A stretch of DNA of 64,000 bases from Nonomuraea fuscirosea (GTDB taxonomy: Bacteria; Actinomycetota; Actinomycetes; Streptosporangiales; Streptosporangiaceae). A program made the position numbers and the translations under genes. Below the pieces are notes generated by a model, which did no database searches, was not told the DNA's origin, and worked only from the letters and a program-made list of their open reading frames with translations. The number at the start of each line of letters is the position of its first letter. The first letter of the stretch is position 1. The stretch is taken from contig NZ_PVNG01000004.1 of the NCBI RefSeq assembly GCF_003001935.1, forward strand, positions 1 to 64,000, read 5' to 3'. This document shows, one piece after another, positions 1 to 8,409 of this stretch.

Positions 1-2
1 CC

Positions 3-680
3 ATTCCTGGCACCCGTTCCCCCGTTCATCTGGTCGCCGAACAGCGACAGGTCGACCGCGACAAGCTCTACACGCCCAAGCATCCCGACCCTGGCTCCCG
101 ACCTCGGCTCCCCACCTCGGCTCCCGACCCCCGAACGGCCGGACCCGGACCCAGTACCCCTGTCCGCACCCACGCTTTCGGCACCTACCCTGGTTCCGCT
201 GCCCTGGCCCTCGGACCCCTCCCTGTCCGGACCCTGGACCTTTGTCCGAACCCGCGCCGGTTCCTCGCCTTGGTCCCTGGAACCTCCTTCCGGGACTCCG
301 GCCGCGCCGGTTGCCTGCCCTGGGCCTTGGAAACCCCCTCCCGTCCTCGCGCCGGTTCCCTGCCCGGCTCCTGGAGGGCTCCCTGTTCCTCCTCGCGCCG
401 GTCTCTGCCTGACCGCCGACCGCTGCCTGCCTTGGCCTCCGGGACCGCTCTCCGCCCTGGCCCTGGCCCTTACTTGTCCGGACCCGCGGACCCGCGGACC
501 CGCGGACCTCCGGGCCCCGGACGCCTGGACCCACGGACCCTGGACCCACGGACCCTGGACCCACGGACCCTGGACCCACGGACCCTGGATGCCCGGACCC
601 CCCACGTCCAGCCCCTCGACGCCCGAGCCCTCCTTGTCCTGACCCTGGAGGGGCTGTCTGTGCCGGTTTGGGGTGGGTGA
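3..680 (+). CDS. possible 3' end of a gene entering the window, Pro-rich tail (uncertain)
   Basis: One frame is open from the window edge to the stop at 678-680. The first 30 or so codons look like ordinary protein (for example SPVHLVAEQRQVDRDKLY). After that the frame becomes a long Pro/Gly/Arg-rich, low-complexity stretch that ends in four copies of a five-residue repeat (LDPRT) encoded by the minisatellite at 526-586. No domain is recognisable. It could be the C-terminus of a real upstream gene whose stop was lost and which now reads through minisatellite DNA, or chance openness of GC-rich DNA. The upstream start is outside the window. Confidence 0.25.
   Translation: MPGTRSPVHLVAEQRQVDRDKLYTPKHPDPGSRPRLPTSAPDPRTAGPGPSTPVRTHAFGTYPGSAALALGPLPVRTLDLCPNPRRFLALVPGTSFRDSGRAGCLPWALETPSRPRAGSLPGSWRAPCSSSRRSLPDRRPLPALASGTALRPGPGPYLSGPADPRTRGPPGPGRLDPRTLDPRTLDPRTLDPRTLDARTPHVQPLDARALLVLTLEGLSVPVWGG
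479..601. repeat. minisatellite: three 9-bp and four 15-bp tandem units
   Basis: Around 479-506 the unit CGGACCCGC is repeated three times. From 527 to 586 the 15-bp unit GGACCCACGGACCCT is repeated four times without change, with a degenerate fifth copy after it. The unit length is a multiple of three, so any frame through it stays open. It belongs to the same class of GC-rich repeats as those at 1671, 4770, 12686, 14567 and 35985. Confidence 0.8.
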
Positions 681-730
681 GGCGTGGGTTTCTCCGACCT
701 TGGTGGGGAACGTGGGCTAACGTCCCCTTC

Positions 731-2425
731 GTGGCTTCTTTCGGCAGGCTGGCCGGGCGGGCGGTGACGGGCGCAGTGGTGCTGGCGCTCTCGCCGGTCC
801 TGGGGCTGGCCGCGCTCGCCGGGACGGCCATGGTGGGGGCGCGGCCCCAGGTGTTCGCGGTGACCGGGCTGGCGGTGTTCGCTTCGGTGTTCTTCCTGGG
901 GCTGCTGCTGTGCGTGCCCAGGCCGGCGGCCGGCTGGGGGCGCTGGACGCGTGCGGTGGTGCTGCTCGGCGTCGAAGCGGCGGTGGTCTGGCAGGTCTCC
1001 GCGGCCACGCTGCGCCCGCCCGCCGTCCCCGCCGCGCCCGCGAAGGTGGCCGGGCAGCGCGAGTGGCGGCTGGAGACGGGGTCGCGGCTGGCGTACGTAC
1101 GGGTCTCGCCCCGGCGGGTCACCCAGCCGGAGCCGGTGGTGTTCCTGCACGGCGGCCCCGGGGTGGGCGACCTGGCCGGCGACTCGGCGTTCCTCGGCAA
1201 GCTGGCGGCCGACGGGTTCCGGGTCTACGTCTACGACCAGCTCGGCGCCGGCCGCTCGGGACGGCTGGCCGATCCGCGCGGGTACGGGCTGACCCGCGAC
1301 GTCGCCGACCTGGAGGCCGTCCGCCTGGCCATCGGCGCCGAACGGCTCAACCTCGTCGCCCGCGACTATGGCGCCCAACTGGCGGCGGCCTACCTGGCAC
1401 AGCACCCGGCCCGGGTGGCCAGAGCGGTCCTGTACTCCCCGGCGGGCCTCACCGGCCTGCCTCCTGGACGCGCGGGCGACCACCCACGATCCTCCGCCAT
1501 CCTGCTGGGTCCAGGACCGGTCCCCGACCCGCGCACGCTAGCCGTGTCCACCTTGCTGCGAGTCGACCCGGTCGCCGCCCACGCCTTCGCCGGAGACCCC
1601 GAACTCGCCACCCACCTCACCCTCCTCCGCCACCAAACCCCACCTCCCTGCCCACCCTCCGATGGAAAGACGGCCGGTCCAGGGACGGCCGGTCCAGGGA
1701 CGGCCGGTCCAGGGACGGGCGGCTCAGGGATGGCTGGTCCGGGTATGCGCGGTCCAGTCTCCGGTGGAGGGGCGGCGGTCGGCTCGGGGGTGGCCGGTTC
1801 AGGGATGGCCGGTTCAGGGGCGGCCGGTCCTGGGATGGTCGGTCCAGGGGTGGGCAGGCTTGGAGAGACAAGGATGACGGGCGTTGCTCTGGTAGGACTC
1901 CGGGCGGATGGCTTTGGAGCGGTGGGTTCCGGTCCTGGGGTGGCGGGTTTCGGGCGGGAGGGTGACGGTGTTGCGGGGCTCGGCTGGATGACGGCCGAGA
2001 GCGGCACTTTGCCGCGTTCGGGAGAAGACGTTGCCGTGGTCGGTGCTGAGGCTGGTGCTGCTTCCGCCCGTTCTGGAGGTGATGCCGTCGTGCCCGGTCC
2101 CGAGGCCGATGCGGCTTCTGCCGGGTATGGCGGGTATGTCGCGCTGGCCGGCAGGGCGGTGCCGGCGTCCGTTCGGCGTGGACTGGGCGCGGTGGAGGCG
2201 CCTGTGCTCATCGTCAAGGGGCCCTGTGATGCACAGAGTTGGGCGGAGGCCGGCGACTACCGGAGCGCGCTCTCCGACGCGCGCTTCGCCTACGCCGCCG
2301 GCGACGATGGCTTCTCCGGGCGCGGCACCGCCTACCTCGGCCTGCTCCGGGCCTTCCTCACGGATCGGACGGTTGACACCTACGAGGCCGAAGGCCCGCC
2401 TCCGGACTACCGCGGCCCCGCTTGA
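731..2425 (+). CDS. membrane-anchored alpha/beta-hydrolase-like protein with altered catalytic residues and a repeat insertion
   Basis: The 564-residue protein has about three N-terminal membrane segments (residues ~5-110), then an alpha/beta-hydrolase core with the oxyanion motif HGGPG (~140) and the strand/helix YVYDQLGAGRSG, as in proline-iminopeptidase-like enzymes. The nucleophile elbow reads ARDYGAQ, with Asp where Ser is expected. The last strand gives GPCDAQSW (candidate catalytic Asp), but the usual late His is absent and AAGDDGF stands there. About 175 residues of Gly/Pro/Ala-rich sequence (~315-490) replace the cap region and are partly encoded by a 15-bp minisatellite. GTG 731 is chosen because a TAACGT -10-like box ends seven bases upstream and no Shine-Dalgarno is visible, as for a leaderless mRNA. 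It may be a pseudoenzyme or a decaying gene. Confidence 0.6.
   Translation: MASFGRLAGRAVTGAVVLALSPVLGLAALAGTAMVGARPQVFAVTGLAVFASVFFLGLLLCVPRPAAGWGRWTRAVVLLGVEAAVVWQVSAATLRPPAVPAAPAKVAGQREWRLETGSRLAYVRVSPRRVTQPEPVVFLHGGPGVGDLAGDSAFLGKLAADGFRVYVYDQLGAGRSGRLADPRGYGLTRDVADLEAVRLAIGAERLNLVARDYGAQLAAAYLAQHPARVARAVLYSPAGLTGLPPGRAGDHPRSSAILLGPGPVPDPRTLAVSTLLRVDPVAAHAFAGDPELATHLTLLRHQTPPPCPPSDGKTAGPGTAGPGTAGPGTGGSGMAGPGMRGPVSGGGAAVGSGVAGSGMAGSGAAGPGMVGPGVGRLGETRMTGVALVGLRADGFGAVGSGPGVAGFGREGDGVAGLGWMTAESGTLPRSGEDVAVVGAEAGAASARSGGDAVVPGPEADAASAGYGGYVALAGRAVPASVRRGLGAVEAPVLIVKGPCDAQSWAEAGDYRSALSDARFAYAAGDDGFSGRGTAYLGLLRAFLTDRTVDTYEAEGPPPDYRGPA
1671..1860 (+). repeat. in-frame 15-bp minisatellite inside the hydrolase-like gene
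   Basis: Units of the type GGCCGGTCCAGGGAC are repeated perfectly three times from about 1675 and then degenerate over roughly 190 bp. They encode (T/M)AGPG-like pentapeptides. Because each unit is five codons, the array does not shift the frame. It lies where the cap domain of the hydrolase fold should be. Confidence 0.85.
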
Positions 2426-2695
2426 GGCTTGATGTCAGTGCCTGAGGCCAGGCCACTGAGGCCCAGGCTGGGTCGGGACGCCTGAGGCTGCGGGACGCCT
2501 CTGGGCGAGCCTGAGCGTGGGGGCCTGGTTCGGGTGCATGATCAGGTGCCTGAGGCCGAGCTCGAGTCTGGGCGTCTGGGTCAGGGCGGTGGGGATCGGC
2601 GTGGACGCGCCACCTCGGCCGTAATGCTGGGCTGCTTCTGATCCGAATGGTTACTCTCCGTATCAGAGTCAATTCACCTTGTCAAAGGAAGTCTC
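2426..2695. other. intergenic spacer with degenerate CCTGAGGC repeats and the DUF4142 gene leader
   Basis: The spacer carries several scattered CCTGAGGC-like words (2445-2560) without a clear period. Close to the next gene there is an inverted repeat ACTCT/AGAGT around 2652-2669, followed by the AAAGGAAG ribosome site at about 2684-2691. I see no gene in it. Confidence 0.4.
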
Positions 2696-3238
2696 ATGCG
2701 TACTCGCCTCGCCCTGCCCCTGGCCGTCGCGGCCCTGGCTGCCCTGTCCGGTTGTGCCGGTGAGACGGCACAGAACTACGCTGCGGTGGCCACCCCCACC
2801 GGTACGCCCCCGTCCGAGCAGGACAAGGCCTGGCTGGGTGCTATCCACCAGGGGAACCTGACCGAGGTTCAGGCTGGAGCGCTGGCCAAGAATAAGGGCG
2901 CCGCCAAGCAGGTCAAGGCCGTCGGCGCGATGCTGGTCAAGGATCACAACCAGCTCGACGCCAAGGTCACCCAGACGGCGGTGCGGCTCGGCGTGCGGCT
3001 GCCCAGTTCGCCGGACGCCAGTCAGCACAAGGAGCTGAACCGCCTGGAGGATGCCACGGGGGAGGACTTCGATCAGGACTTCCTGTCGGGCATGGTCAAG
3101 GCGCACAAGCAGGCGCTGGCGGCCACTCAGAAGGAGATCTCCAAGGGCTCGTCGCCGGCGGTGGTGGCGTTGGCCAAGACGGCCGCCCCGTCGTTGCGGC
3201 AACATCTGTCCGCGCTGCGCAAGGCTCAGAGCGATTGA
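2696..3238 (+). CDS. DUF4142 family lipoprotein
   Basis: A 180-residue exported protein. The N-terminus is a lipoprotein signal peptide (MRTRLALPLAVAALAALSGC, lipobox LSGC), so the mature protein should be acylated at Cys20 and held on the outer face of the membrane. Residues ~45-175 form the four-helix, ferritin-like DUF4142 domain, recognisable by EQDKAWLGAIHQGNLTEVQAG, VKAVGAMLVKDHNQLDAKV and the second half FDQDFLSGMVKAHKQAL. The family is widespread in soil bacteria and has no firmly known function; I see no convincing metal site. AAAGGAAG about five bases upstream supports the ATG. The gene stands alone between two repeat-bearing spacers. Confidence 0.85.
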   Translation: MRTRLALPLAVAALAALSGCAGETAQNYAAVATPTGTPPSEQDKAWLGAIHQGNLTEVQAGALAKNKGAAKQVKAVGAMLVKDHNQLDAKVTQTAVRLGVRLPSSPDASQHKELNRLEDATGEDFDQDFLSGMVKAHKQALAATQKEISKGSSPAVVALAKTAAPSLRQHLSALRKAQSD

Positions 3239-3510
3239 AGGCGAGCTGGGTGGTTGTCAGCCGGATGGCCGTGAGCCGGATGACCGTCAACCGGACGACC
3301 GTGAACCGGGTGATGTCGAGCTGGTGATGCCGAGCCGGGTGGTGCCGAGTCCGGTGGTCCGAGCTGGGTGGCTGGAGTCGGGTGACGCCGAGTTGGTGAC
3401 GCCGAGTCCGGTGGGCTGAGCTGGGTGGCTGGAGTTCGGGGGGCGTCGAGCTGGGTGGTCTGAGCTGGGTGGCCGTGTCGGGGTGGGTTGCTGGAATAGG
3501 GTTAAAACTG
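3239..3510. repeat. degenerate 15-18 bp repeats after the DUF4142 gene
   Basis: This 350-bp gap contains about a dozen diverged units around GAGCCGGATGRCCGT and GAGCTGGGTGRYGCC. They begin right after the TGA at 3238. No gene is visible. From about 3515 the sequence turns locally AT-richer (ATGTGGATATGTGGTGATTT), which is probably the promoter region of the next gene. Confidence 0.6.
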
Positions 3511-3589
3511 ACCTTCCCCTATGTGGATATGTGGTGATTTGGGGTATTTGTCCCTTTTGAACCACGAGAGAAACATCGGGGGGATCGAC

Positions 3590-4621
3590 GTGGCTATGCA
3601 AACAGAGATCCGCAACCTGCTCGACTGCCACGTGGTGGGTTCGGACGGACAGTCGATCGGCAAGGTAGGACAGGTCTACCTCAACGATCGGACGGGCGAG
3701 CCGGAGTGGGTGACCGTACGCACGGGGTTCTTCGGGATGAAGCAGACGTTCGTGCCTCTGGCCAACGCCCGCCGCTCGGGTGAGGAGATCCGGGTCCCCT
3801 TCGACAAGGAGATGATCAAAGGCGCGCCGAACATCGACGTGGACGGACGCCTGTCGCTGAACGAGGAGGCCGACCTCTACCGCTACTACGGCATGCACCC
3901 GTCCGACATACCGCGTCAGCGCCCCGGCGATACCCGTACCAGGGAGCCGATCACGGGGGAGAGCGCGGAACGGCGAGCGGGGCTGGCCGGCGAGACGACC
4001 GGCGACATGCCCGGCGGGACGCTCGGGGAGACGACCGGCGACATGCCCCGCGGAACGTCCGGCGAGATGCCCGGCGAGATGGGCGGCGGACTGGCCGGTG
4101 GCGCTATGGGCGGCGCGATGCCCGGCACGACCGGCAGGGAGACGCCCGGTGGCCTCGGCGACGAGATGCGCGGTGGCCTGCGCGACGACCAGGACATCGA
4201 CATGATCTGCTCGGAGGAGCAGATCCACATCGGCAAGGAGAGCCGGGAGTCCGGCCGCGTCCACCTGCACAAGTTCGTGGACACCGAAGTCGTCCGCGAG
4301 ACGATCCCGCTCTCGCACGAGGAGGTTGTCATCGAACGCGAGCCCATCCGCGACGGCGAGATGGTGGGGACGTTCGAGATCGGCGAGGAAGACCGGGAGA
4401 TGATCCTGCACGAGGAACGTCCGGTCGTCGGCAAGGAGACCAGGCCGGTCGAGCGCGTGCACGTGCGCAAGCAGGACGTGCAGCGCGAGGAGACCGTCGA
4501 GGGTCAGGTCCGCAAGGAGCGGCTGGAGATCGACGAGACCAGGGACGAAAGCTCCGGCTTCGGCCGTGACAGCCGCGACGGTCTCGACGACCCCGGCAGA
4601 AACCTGCCGCCCGACCGGTGA
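3590..4621 (+). CDS. PRC-barrel and YsnF/AvaK (DUF2382) domain protein
   Basis: The N-terminal ~85 residues are a PRC-barrel (MQTEIRNLLDCHVVGSDGQS, with GKVGQVYLNDRTGEPEWVTV). The C-terminal ~120 residues are the DUF2382/YsnF domain with its alternating charged strands (EEQIHIGKESRESGRVHLHK and VVIEREPI). Between them is a Gly/Met/Thr-rich linker (~125-205) of repeated GETTGDMPGGT-like units. This architecture is common in actinobacteria as a soluble, stress-associated protein; its biochemical role is unknown. An upstream in-frame ATG at 3521 exists, but the GGGGGG run at 3578-3583 places translation at GTG 3590 (or ATG 3596). It is monocistronic and faces a convergent sialidase gene. Confidence 0.85.
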   Translation: MAMQTEIRNLLDCHVVGSDGQSIGKVGQVYLNDRTGEPEWVTVRTGFFGMKQTFVPLANARRSGEEIRVPFDKEMIKGAPNIDVDGRLSLNEEADLYRYYGMHPSDIPRQRPGDTRTREPITGESAERRAGLAGETTGDMPGGTLGETTGDMPRGTSGEMPGEMGGGLAGGAMGGAMPGTTGRETPGGLGDEMRGGLRDDQDIDMICSEEQIHIGKESRESGRVHLHKFVDTEVVRETIPLSHEEVVIEREPIRDGEMVGTFEIGEEDREMILHEERPVVGKETRPVERVHVRKQDVQREETVEGQVRKERLEIDETRDESSGFGRDSRDGLDDPGRNLPPDR

Positions 4622-5092
4622 ACCACCAAAGAAACCTTCCGGACGAGCGATCAATCGAAGGAACCTGCCGGCGGAGCGGAGAACCAACCGGCCGCGCGCC
4701 GGCCGGGGTCGCGCGGGGAAGCGCCGGCGCCGCGGGGAGTGGCTGCCTGCCCTCCCCGCGTCCGCGCGAAGGCATGTTCGGGTGAAGGCGTGTCCGCACG
4801 ATGGTGTGTCCGCGCGAAGGCGTGTACGGCGCCGGAGGCAAGCGCGAAGGCATGTTCGGGTGAAGGCGTGTCCGCGCGAAGGCGGTGTCCGCACGAAGGC
4901 ATGTTCGGGTGAAGGTAAGCCCCGCGAAGGCGCAGAGGGCGAAAGCATGTGCGCGGAACGTGCGTCCGCGTCGAAAGCCCGTCTGATCGGCCGCGATGAC
5001 GGCGAGCGGATCGCGATGGTCGCCGGCCTCCCCTGGGCCCGTGTCCGTACGCCACACCGATGACCGGAATCACCGGCGGCGATGACCGGAAA
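4622..5092. repeat. intergenic region with CGAAGGCATGTTCGGGTGAA-type minisatellite
   Basis: This 470-bp gap between convergent genes carries at least seven diverged copies of a 14-16 bp unit, GCGAAGGCRTGTYCG, between 4770 and 4960. The unit encodes nothing consistent on either strand. I see no gene and no clear terminator hairpin. Confidence 0.7.
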
Positions 5093-6829
5093 TCACCCAG
5101 GGCTGTTCGACGAGTAGAGCTCGACCTCGTTCAGCACCCCGCACGAGCGACCGATCTCCGGATCGCAACCCTCCGACGGCTCGACGACGATCTTGACGTG
5201 CCGGGCCCTGCGGTCGCCGAGGTCGTCGTAACGCAGGGCGTAGTCGGTCCTGTCCTCGATCGTGACGACGGGTTCGCCCCAGTCGCGCCCGTTCCCCGAC
5301 ACGTACACCCGGGCCCCAGCCGGATGCCCGGGACGCAGGCTGAGGCCGATGCGGCTCAGCCGGTACGGCCGGTCCAGGTGCAGCACGTAACGTCCGCGCC
5401 CCTTGGCGACGGCGCTCGACCAGTAGCCGGTGCTGCCGTCGAGCGCCCCGCCGGGCCCGGTGCGCGGCCGGTACCGGCTCGACCAGCGCATCGTGGTCGA
5501 GACCCGCAGAGCGCCCCGCCGGTACAGTTCGTCCAGGTCGAGCCGGGTGCCGCCGGCGGCGCCAGGAGTGGCCACGGTGAACAGCTGCCGCTTGACCGCG
5601 TACCAGCCGCCGTGCTCGAAGCGATCGTGCAGGGGGCAGGCCGTCTCGTCGAGCAGCCCGTCGGGCCGCACCCCCGGCAGCTTGCAGTTGTCGAAGACCT
5701 GGATCAGCCGGTGCGGCCCCACGGCGGCCAGGCCGGTGTAGCCGGACGAGCCGTGGGCGTCCCAGATGCCGTCGCGGTTGTGGTAGGTGATCACCGGCTC
5801 CCGCCACTCCTCCCCGAGCCCGTCGGGAGAGACGGCCAGCCAGTTGTCCGGCCGCCCCGCGCTCAGCACGAGGACGCCGCCGGGGGTCAGCAGCAGCCGC
5901 GGGGCGACGCCGCGCACCACGCAGTCCAGGCCGGCGAAGCGCAGCTCGCGCACCGGTGCCCAGGTGCGGCCCGCGTCGGTGGAGCGGGTCTGGTGCAGCG
6001 TCGAGTATTTCCCGCCGTCGCGGCGCAGCACGGCCACCAGGCTGCCGTCCATCGCCTGCGCGACCGCCGCCTCGTTGTAGACGAACCCGGGCTCGGGTCC
6101 GGCGATCACGCCGCGCCGCTCGAAGGTGGCGCCGCCGTCGCCGCTGGCGTACACCTCGGCCTGGTACGTCCCCGTGTCGGCGTAGCGCGCGTACACCGTG
6201 ATCAGGATCGTCCCGTCGGCGAGCTGGATCGGCGCCCCGTGCGCCGCCCCGCCGGGCAGCAGCTCGCCGGGCGTGGACAGCAGCGCCTCCGAGCGCAGCC
6301 AGCTCTCCCCGTCGTCCAGCACGGACGAGGTGAGCACGCCCAGCCGTGCCGTGTGCGGGCCGATCCGGTCCGGATAGTACTCCGTGGCGAAGAACCGGCC
6401 GTCGTGCAGCTCGACCGGGGACTCGCGCAGCGGCGTGGCGCCCGACGGGCCGAAGGTGATCCCGCCGTCCTCCGAGACCGCCGACGAGCTGGTGAGGGTG
6501 ACGACCCGGTCCACGTTGGTGGTGAAGGTGGAGATCACCTTGAGCGCGGGAGCGCCGTCGGAATCGGTGACGTCCAGGGCCGAGACGTTCGGGAATCCGG
6601 CGAAGTCGAGCCGTTCTGAAGAGGTCGGCTCCGGCTCGGCGGGCGGCGGATTGGGATGAATCCAGTCTAGGAAGGAAGCAGTATCGATCAGGTAAGGCCC
6701 CGCCGCCGCGGACCGCAGGGAGTGATCGGGTAGCACGCAGTAACCGGCTCCGGCCTGCACCGGGCCGGGATGCGGGGGCAGCCCGGCGACCACGGTCACG
6801 GCCGCGACCATGACGTTGCGCATCGGCAC
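5093..6829 (-). CDS. secreted sialidase-like BNR protein with C-terminal discoidin-type domain
   Basis: A 578-residue exported protein. After a short signal peptide (MRNVMVAAVTVVAG) comes a beta-propeller with Asp-box repeats SEDGGITF, SGDGGATF and STDAGRTW, the hallmark of sialidases and related glycosidases. Glu and Tyr candidates are present (YNEAAVAQAMDG). From about residue 425 the sequence resembles an F5/8 type C (discoidin) carbohydrate-binding domain (ALDGSTGYWSSA, YRLSRIGLSLRPG). The substrate could be sialic acid or another uronic or sugar-linked glycan; Asp boxes alone do not prove sialidase activity. An upstream ATG at 6862 is possible, but GAGGAG at 6842-6837, seven bases before GTG 6829, decides the start. 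No operator of the 44-63 kb regulon is found near it. Confidence 0.75.
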   Translation of the reverse strand: MPMRNVMVAAVTVVAGLPPHPGPVQAGAGYCVLPDHSLRSAAAGPYLIDTASFLDWIHPNPPPAEPEPTSSERLDFAGFPNVSALDVTDSDGAPALKVISTFTTNVDRVVTLTSSSAVSEDGGITFGPSGATPLRESPVELHDGRFFATEYYPDRIGPHTARLGVLTSSVLDDGESWLRSEALLSTPGELLPGGAAHGAPIQLADGTILITVYARYADTGTYQAEVYASGDGGATFERRGVIAGPEPGFVYNEAAVAQAMDGSLVAVLRRDGGKYSTLHQTRSTDAGRTWAPVRELRFAGLDCVVRGVAPRLLLTPGGVLVLSAGRPDNWLAVSPDGLGEEWREPVITYHNRDGIWDAHGSSGYTGLAAVGPHRLIQVFDNCKLPGVRPDGLLDETACPLHDRFEHGGWYAVKRQLFTVATPGAAGGTRLDLDELYRRGALRVSTTMRWSSRYRPRTGPGGALDGSTGYWSSAVAKGRGRYVLHLDRPYRLSRIGLSLRPGHPAGARVYVSGNGRDWGEPVVTIEDRTDYALRYDDLGDRRARHVKIVVEPSEGCDPEIGRSCGVLNEVELYSSNSPG

Positions 6830-6970
6830 GGGCTCGCTCCTCGATCGTCGTCCACGGTTCACCGCACCGTACGGACTTTAGATCATCCACCTGCGACAAC
6901 ACGGCATTCACCTGCGTGGATCCACCGGCTCCCCGTGTCGAGGGCCGGCTAAACCTGGGCGCCAACCGGG

Positions 6971-7048
6971 CTACGTAAAGTGCCAGTTGACAGAAAACGG
7001 TCGTCTTACGACGATCAGAGCGGCACTATTAAGTGTCAATTTACGTAG
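6971..7048 (+). promoter_or_regulatory. structured promoter region of the 7-14 kb gene set
   Basis: The left element CTACGTAAA (6971-6979) is repeated as its exact reverse complement TTTACGTAG (7040-7048). Between them, AGTGCC (6979-6984) pairs with GGCACT (7022-7027), TTGACA (6987-6992) pairs with TGTCAA (7034-7039), and GTCGT/ACGAC flank a 3-nt loop (about 7000-7013). Possible promoter parts are TTGACA as -35 and TATTAA (7027-7032) as a -10. The region is clearly less GC-rich than its surroundings. It probably binds one or more dimeric regulators; none is encoded next to it. Confidence 0.55.
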
Positions 7049-7083
7049 GTCGAGAGACCGCGCGGGTCAGGAGGTGGCCCCAG

Positions 7084-7980
7084 ATGAGCATCGAGCCAAG
7101 GGCGAGAGTGGCCCAGGAGCGCGTGCTGCCGGGCCCGGTGCCGATGTCGCCGGAGACGGCGGCACAGCAGCGGGTCGTGCAGCGGATCTGCGCCAGGGTC
7201 GCGCCCGACGGCATGGACATCGGCGTGGCGGAGCTGCCCCCCGGCGGCCTCCAGGTGTGGATCGACACCCCGCTACCGCCGGCCGGACAGGAGTCATGGG
7301 TGCTGCACCACCAGATGGCTCGCGAAGTGGCGCTGGTCGGCTGGCACTGCGAGGCGGACGCGGACCGCCTGCTGGTACTCGGCTGGAGCGCCGCGTGCCT
7401 GCAGAACCGGGTACGCCTGCTGCAGAGCGGGCTGCGCCGGCTCGCCGACTTCGAACCCACGGCCCAGCGGGCCGTGCGACTGGACGGGCACGACCCCGAC
7501 GACGAGCCCGCCGCGCGGCTCGTCGCGGACGTGTGCGCCGCCATCGAGCGGCGGCTGCGCTGGCCCGAGCGGCTGGCCGAGCTCAAGGGCTTCGAGCGCA
7601 GCTCGGGCCTGCCGCACCTGCAACTGCTCCTCGCCCAGGTCGCCGGCCTGGAGGCGAAGGTCGCGGGCGCCTGCGAAGAGCACCTCGTCATGGCACGGGT
7701 GCTGGCGCGGGCCGTCTGCGAGCACTACGCGCTGCACGCGGACCTGGTCCGCGCGCAGCGAGAGGTGCTGGTGGAGACGCGCCGATGGGTGCACGCCAGC
7801 TCCATGATCCGCGGCTCGGCCACTCCCAGGCCGAGCATCCCCGGTGCCGGCCGTCCCCACATGGGGCTGGCGGAGCGCCGCATCGCCGCGAGCGTCATCA
7901 ACCACGGCGTGCCGCGGGCCACCCCCGCGGCCGTCACTCCACGAGCCGGACACCCCGGCATCGAGGAGGGCGCACGCTGA
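7084..7980 (+). CDS. conserved-looking protein of unknown function, first gene of the 7-14 kb cluster
   Basis: I do not recognise this 298-residue protein. It is soluble, with no signal peptide or membrane segment, and largely helical. An N-terminal half with HHQMAREVALVGWHCEADAD and a run of Arg/Leu heptads is followed by a helical middle (LLAQVAGLEAKVAGACEEH) and a disordered Pro/Ala-rich tail (~255-298). The AGGAGG at 7069-7074 points to ATG 7084, so an upstream ATG at 7033 is unlikely. It is the first gene behind the structured promoter at 6971-7048 and lies 69 bp before the small peptide gene, so a role in that cluster (scaffold, regulator or tailoring partner) is an inference from position only. 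Confidence 0.6.
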   Translation: MSIEPRARVAQERVLPGPVPMSPETAAQQRVVQRICARVAPDGMDIGVAELPPGGLQVWIDTPLPPAGQESWVLHHQMAREVALVGWHCEADADRLLVLGWSAACLQNRVRLLQSGLRRLADFEPTAQRAVRLDGHDPDDEPAARLVADVCAAIERRLRWPERLAELKGFERSSGLPHLQLLLAQVAGLEAKVAGACEEHLVMARVLARAVCEHYALHADLVRAQREVLVETRRWVHASSMIRGSATPRPSIPGAGRPHMGLAERRIAASVINHGVPRATPAAVTPRAGHPGIEEGAR

Positions 7981-8049
7981 CCCCGAACCGCTCAACGGCG
8001 AGTGGTCGCCCGGAAAACCCCATCAGAATCCGGTAGGAGAGCTCCCGTC

Positions 8050-8343
8050 ATGCGAACCCCCCCGCACCTGCCCGCCCGCTCCCGGCGCGAGCACACCGAC
8101 CACGTCCGGCGACACCCGTACGGCCTGCACGACGTGCCCGCGCAGACCGCGCCGCGCGGCAGCCTCGACTTCCCCGCCTTCCCCGAGACCGTCCCGACCG
8201 CCTTCCCCGAGACCGTCCCGTCCGCAGACTCCTACGCCGAGGCCGAGGCCGACGTCTTCGTCGAGCAGCGGCTGCGTGACATCCGAGAGATGTCCAACCA
8301 GGCCATCGGCTCCATCGACGACCTGCTCACGCACACCGCCTGA
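8050..8343 (+). CDS. 97-residue peptide of unknown function, possible precursor or carrier peptide
   Basis: A strong ribosome site (GGTAGGAGA, 8032-8040) precedes ATG 8050, and a 97-residue peptide follows. The N-terminal half is basic (RRHPYG, SRREHTDH). The middle contains a perfect 24-bp duplication giving FPETVPTA/FPETVPSA. The C-terminal 35 residues form an acidic, amphipathic helix (FVEQRLRDIREMSNQAIGSI). There is no signal peptide, Cys or domain. It sits between an unknown protein and two flavoenzymes plus an MFS exporter, so a ribosomally made precursor peptide is thinkable. However, no YcaO, LanB/C, radical-SAM or leader peptidase gene is nearby, so this remains a guess. It may equally be a small accessory protein. 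Confidence 0.6.
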   Translation: MRTPPHLPARSRREHTDHVRRHPYGLHDVPAQTAPRGSLDFPAFPETVPTAFPETVPSADSYAEAEADVFVEQRLRDIREMSNQAIGSIDDLLTHTA

Positions 8344-8409
8344 CGTGTGCCCCCCGCGGCTCCCTCGCCGGGGAGCCGGAGACATGGACCGCACCATTCA
8401 AGGAGAGTC

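Noticed and set aside
3287-4948. 553-codon minus-strand frame over the PRC-barrel/YsnF gene and the repeats after it
   Set aside because: The translation is low-complexity His/Ala/Pro text; the plus-strand gene has recognisable domains and a ribosome site.
5093-6829. Sialidase-like gene as a member of the 44-63 kb regulon
   Set aside because: It is 38 kb away and no copy of the palindrome lies near it.
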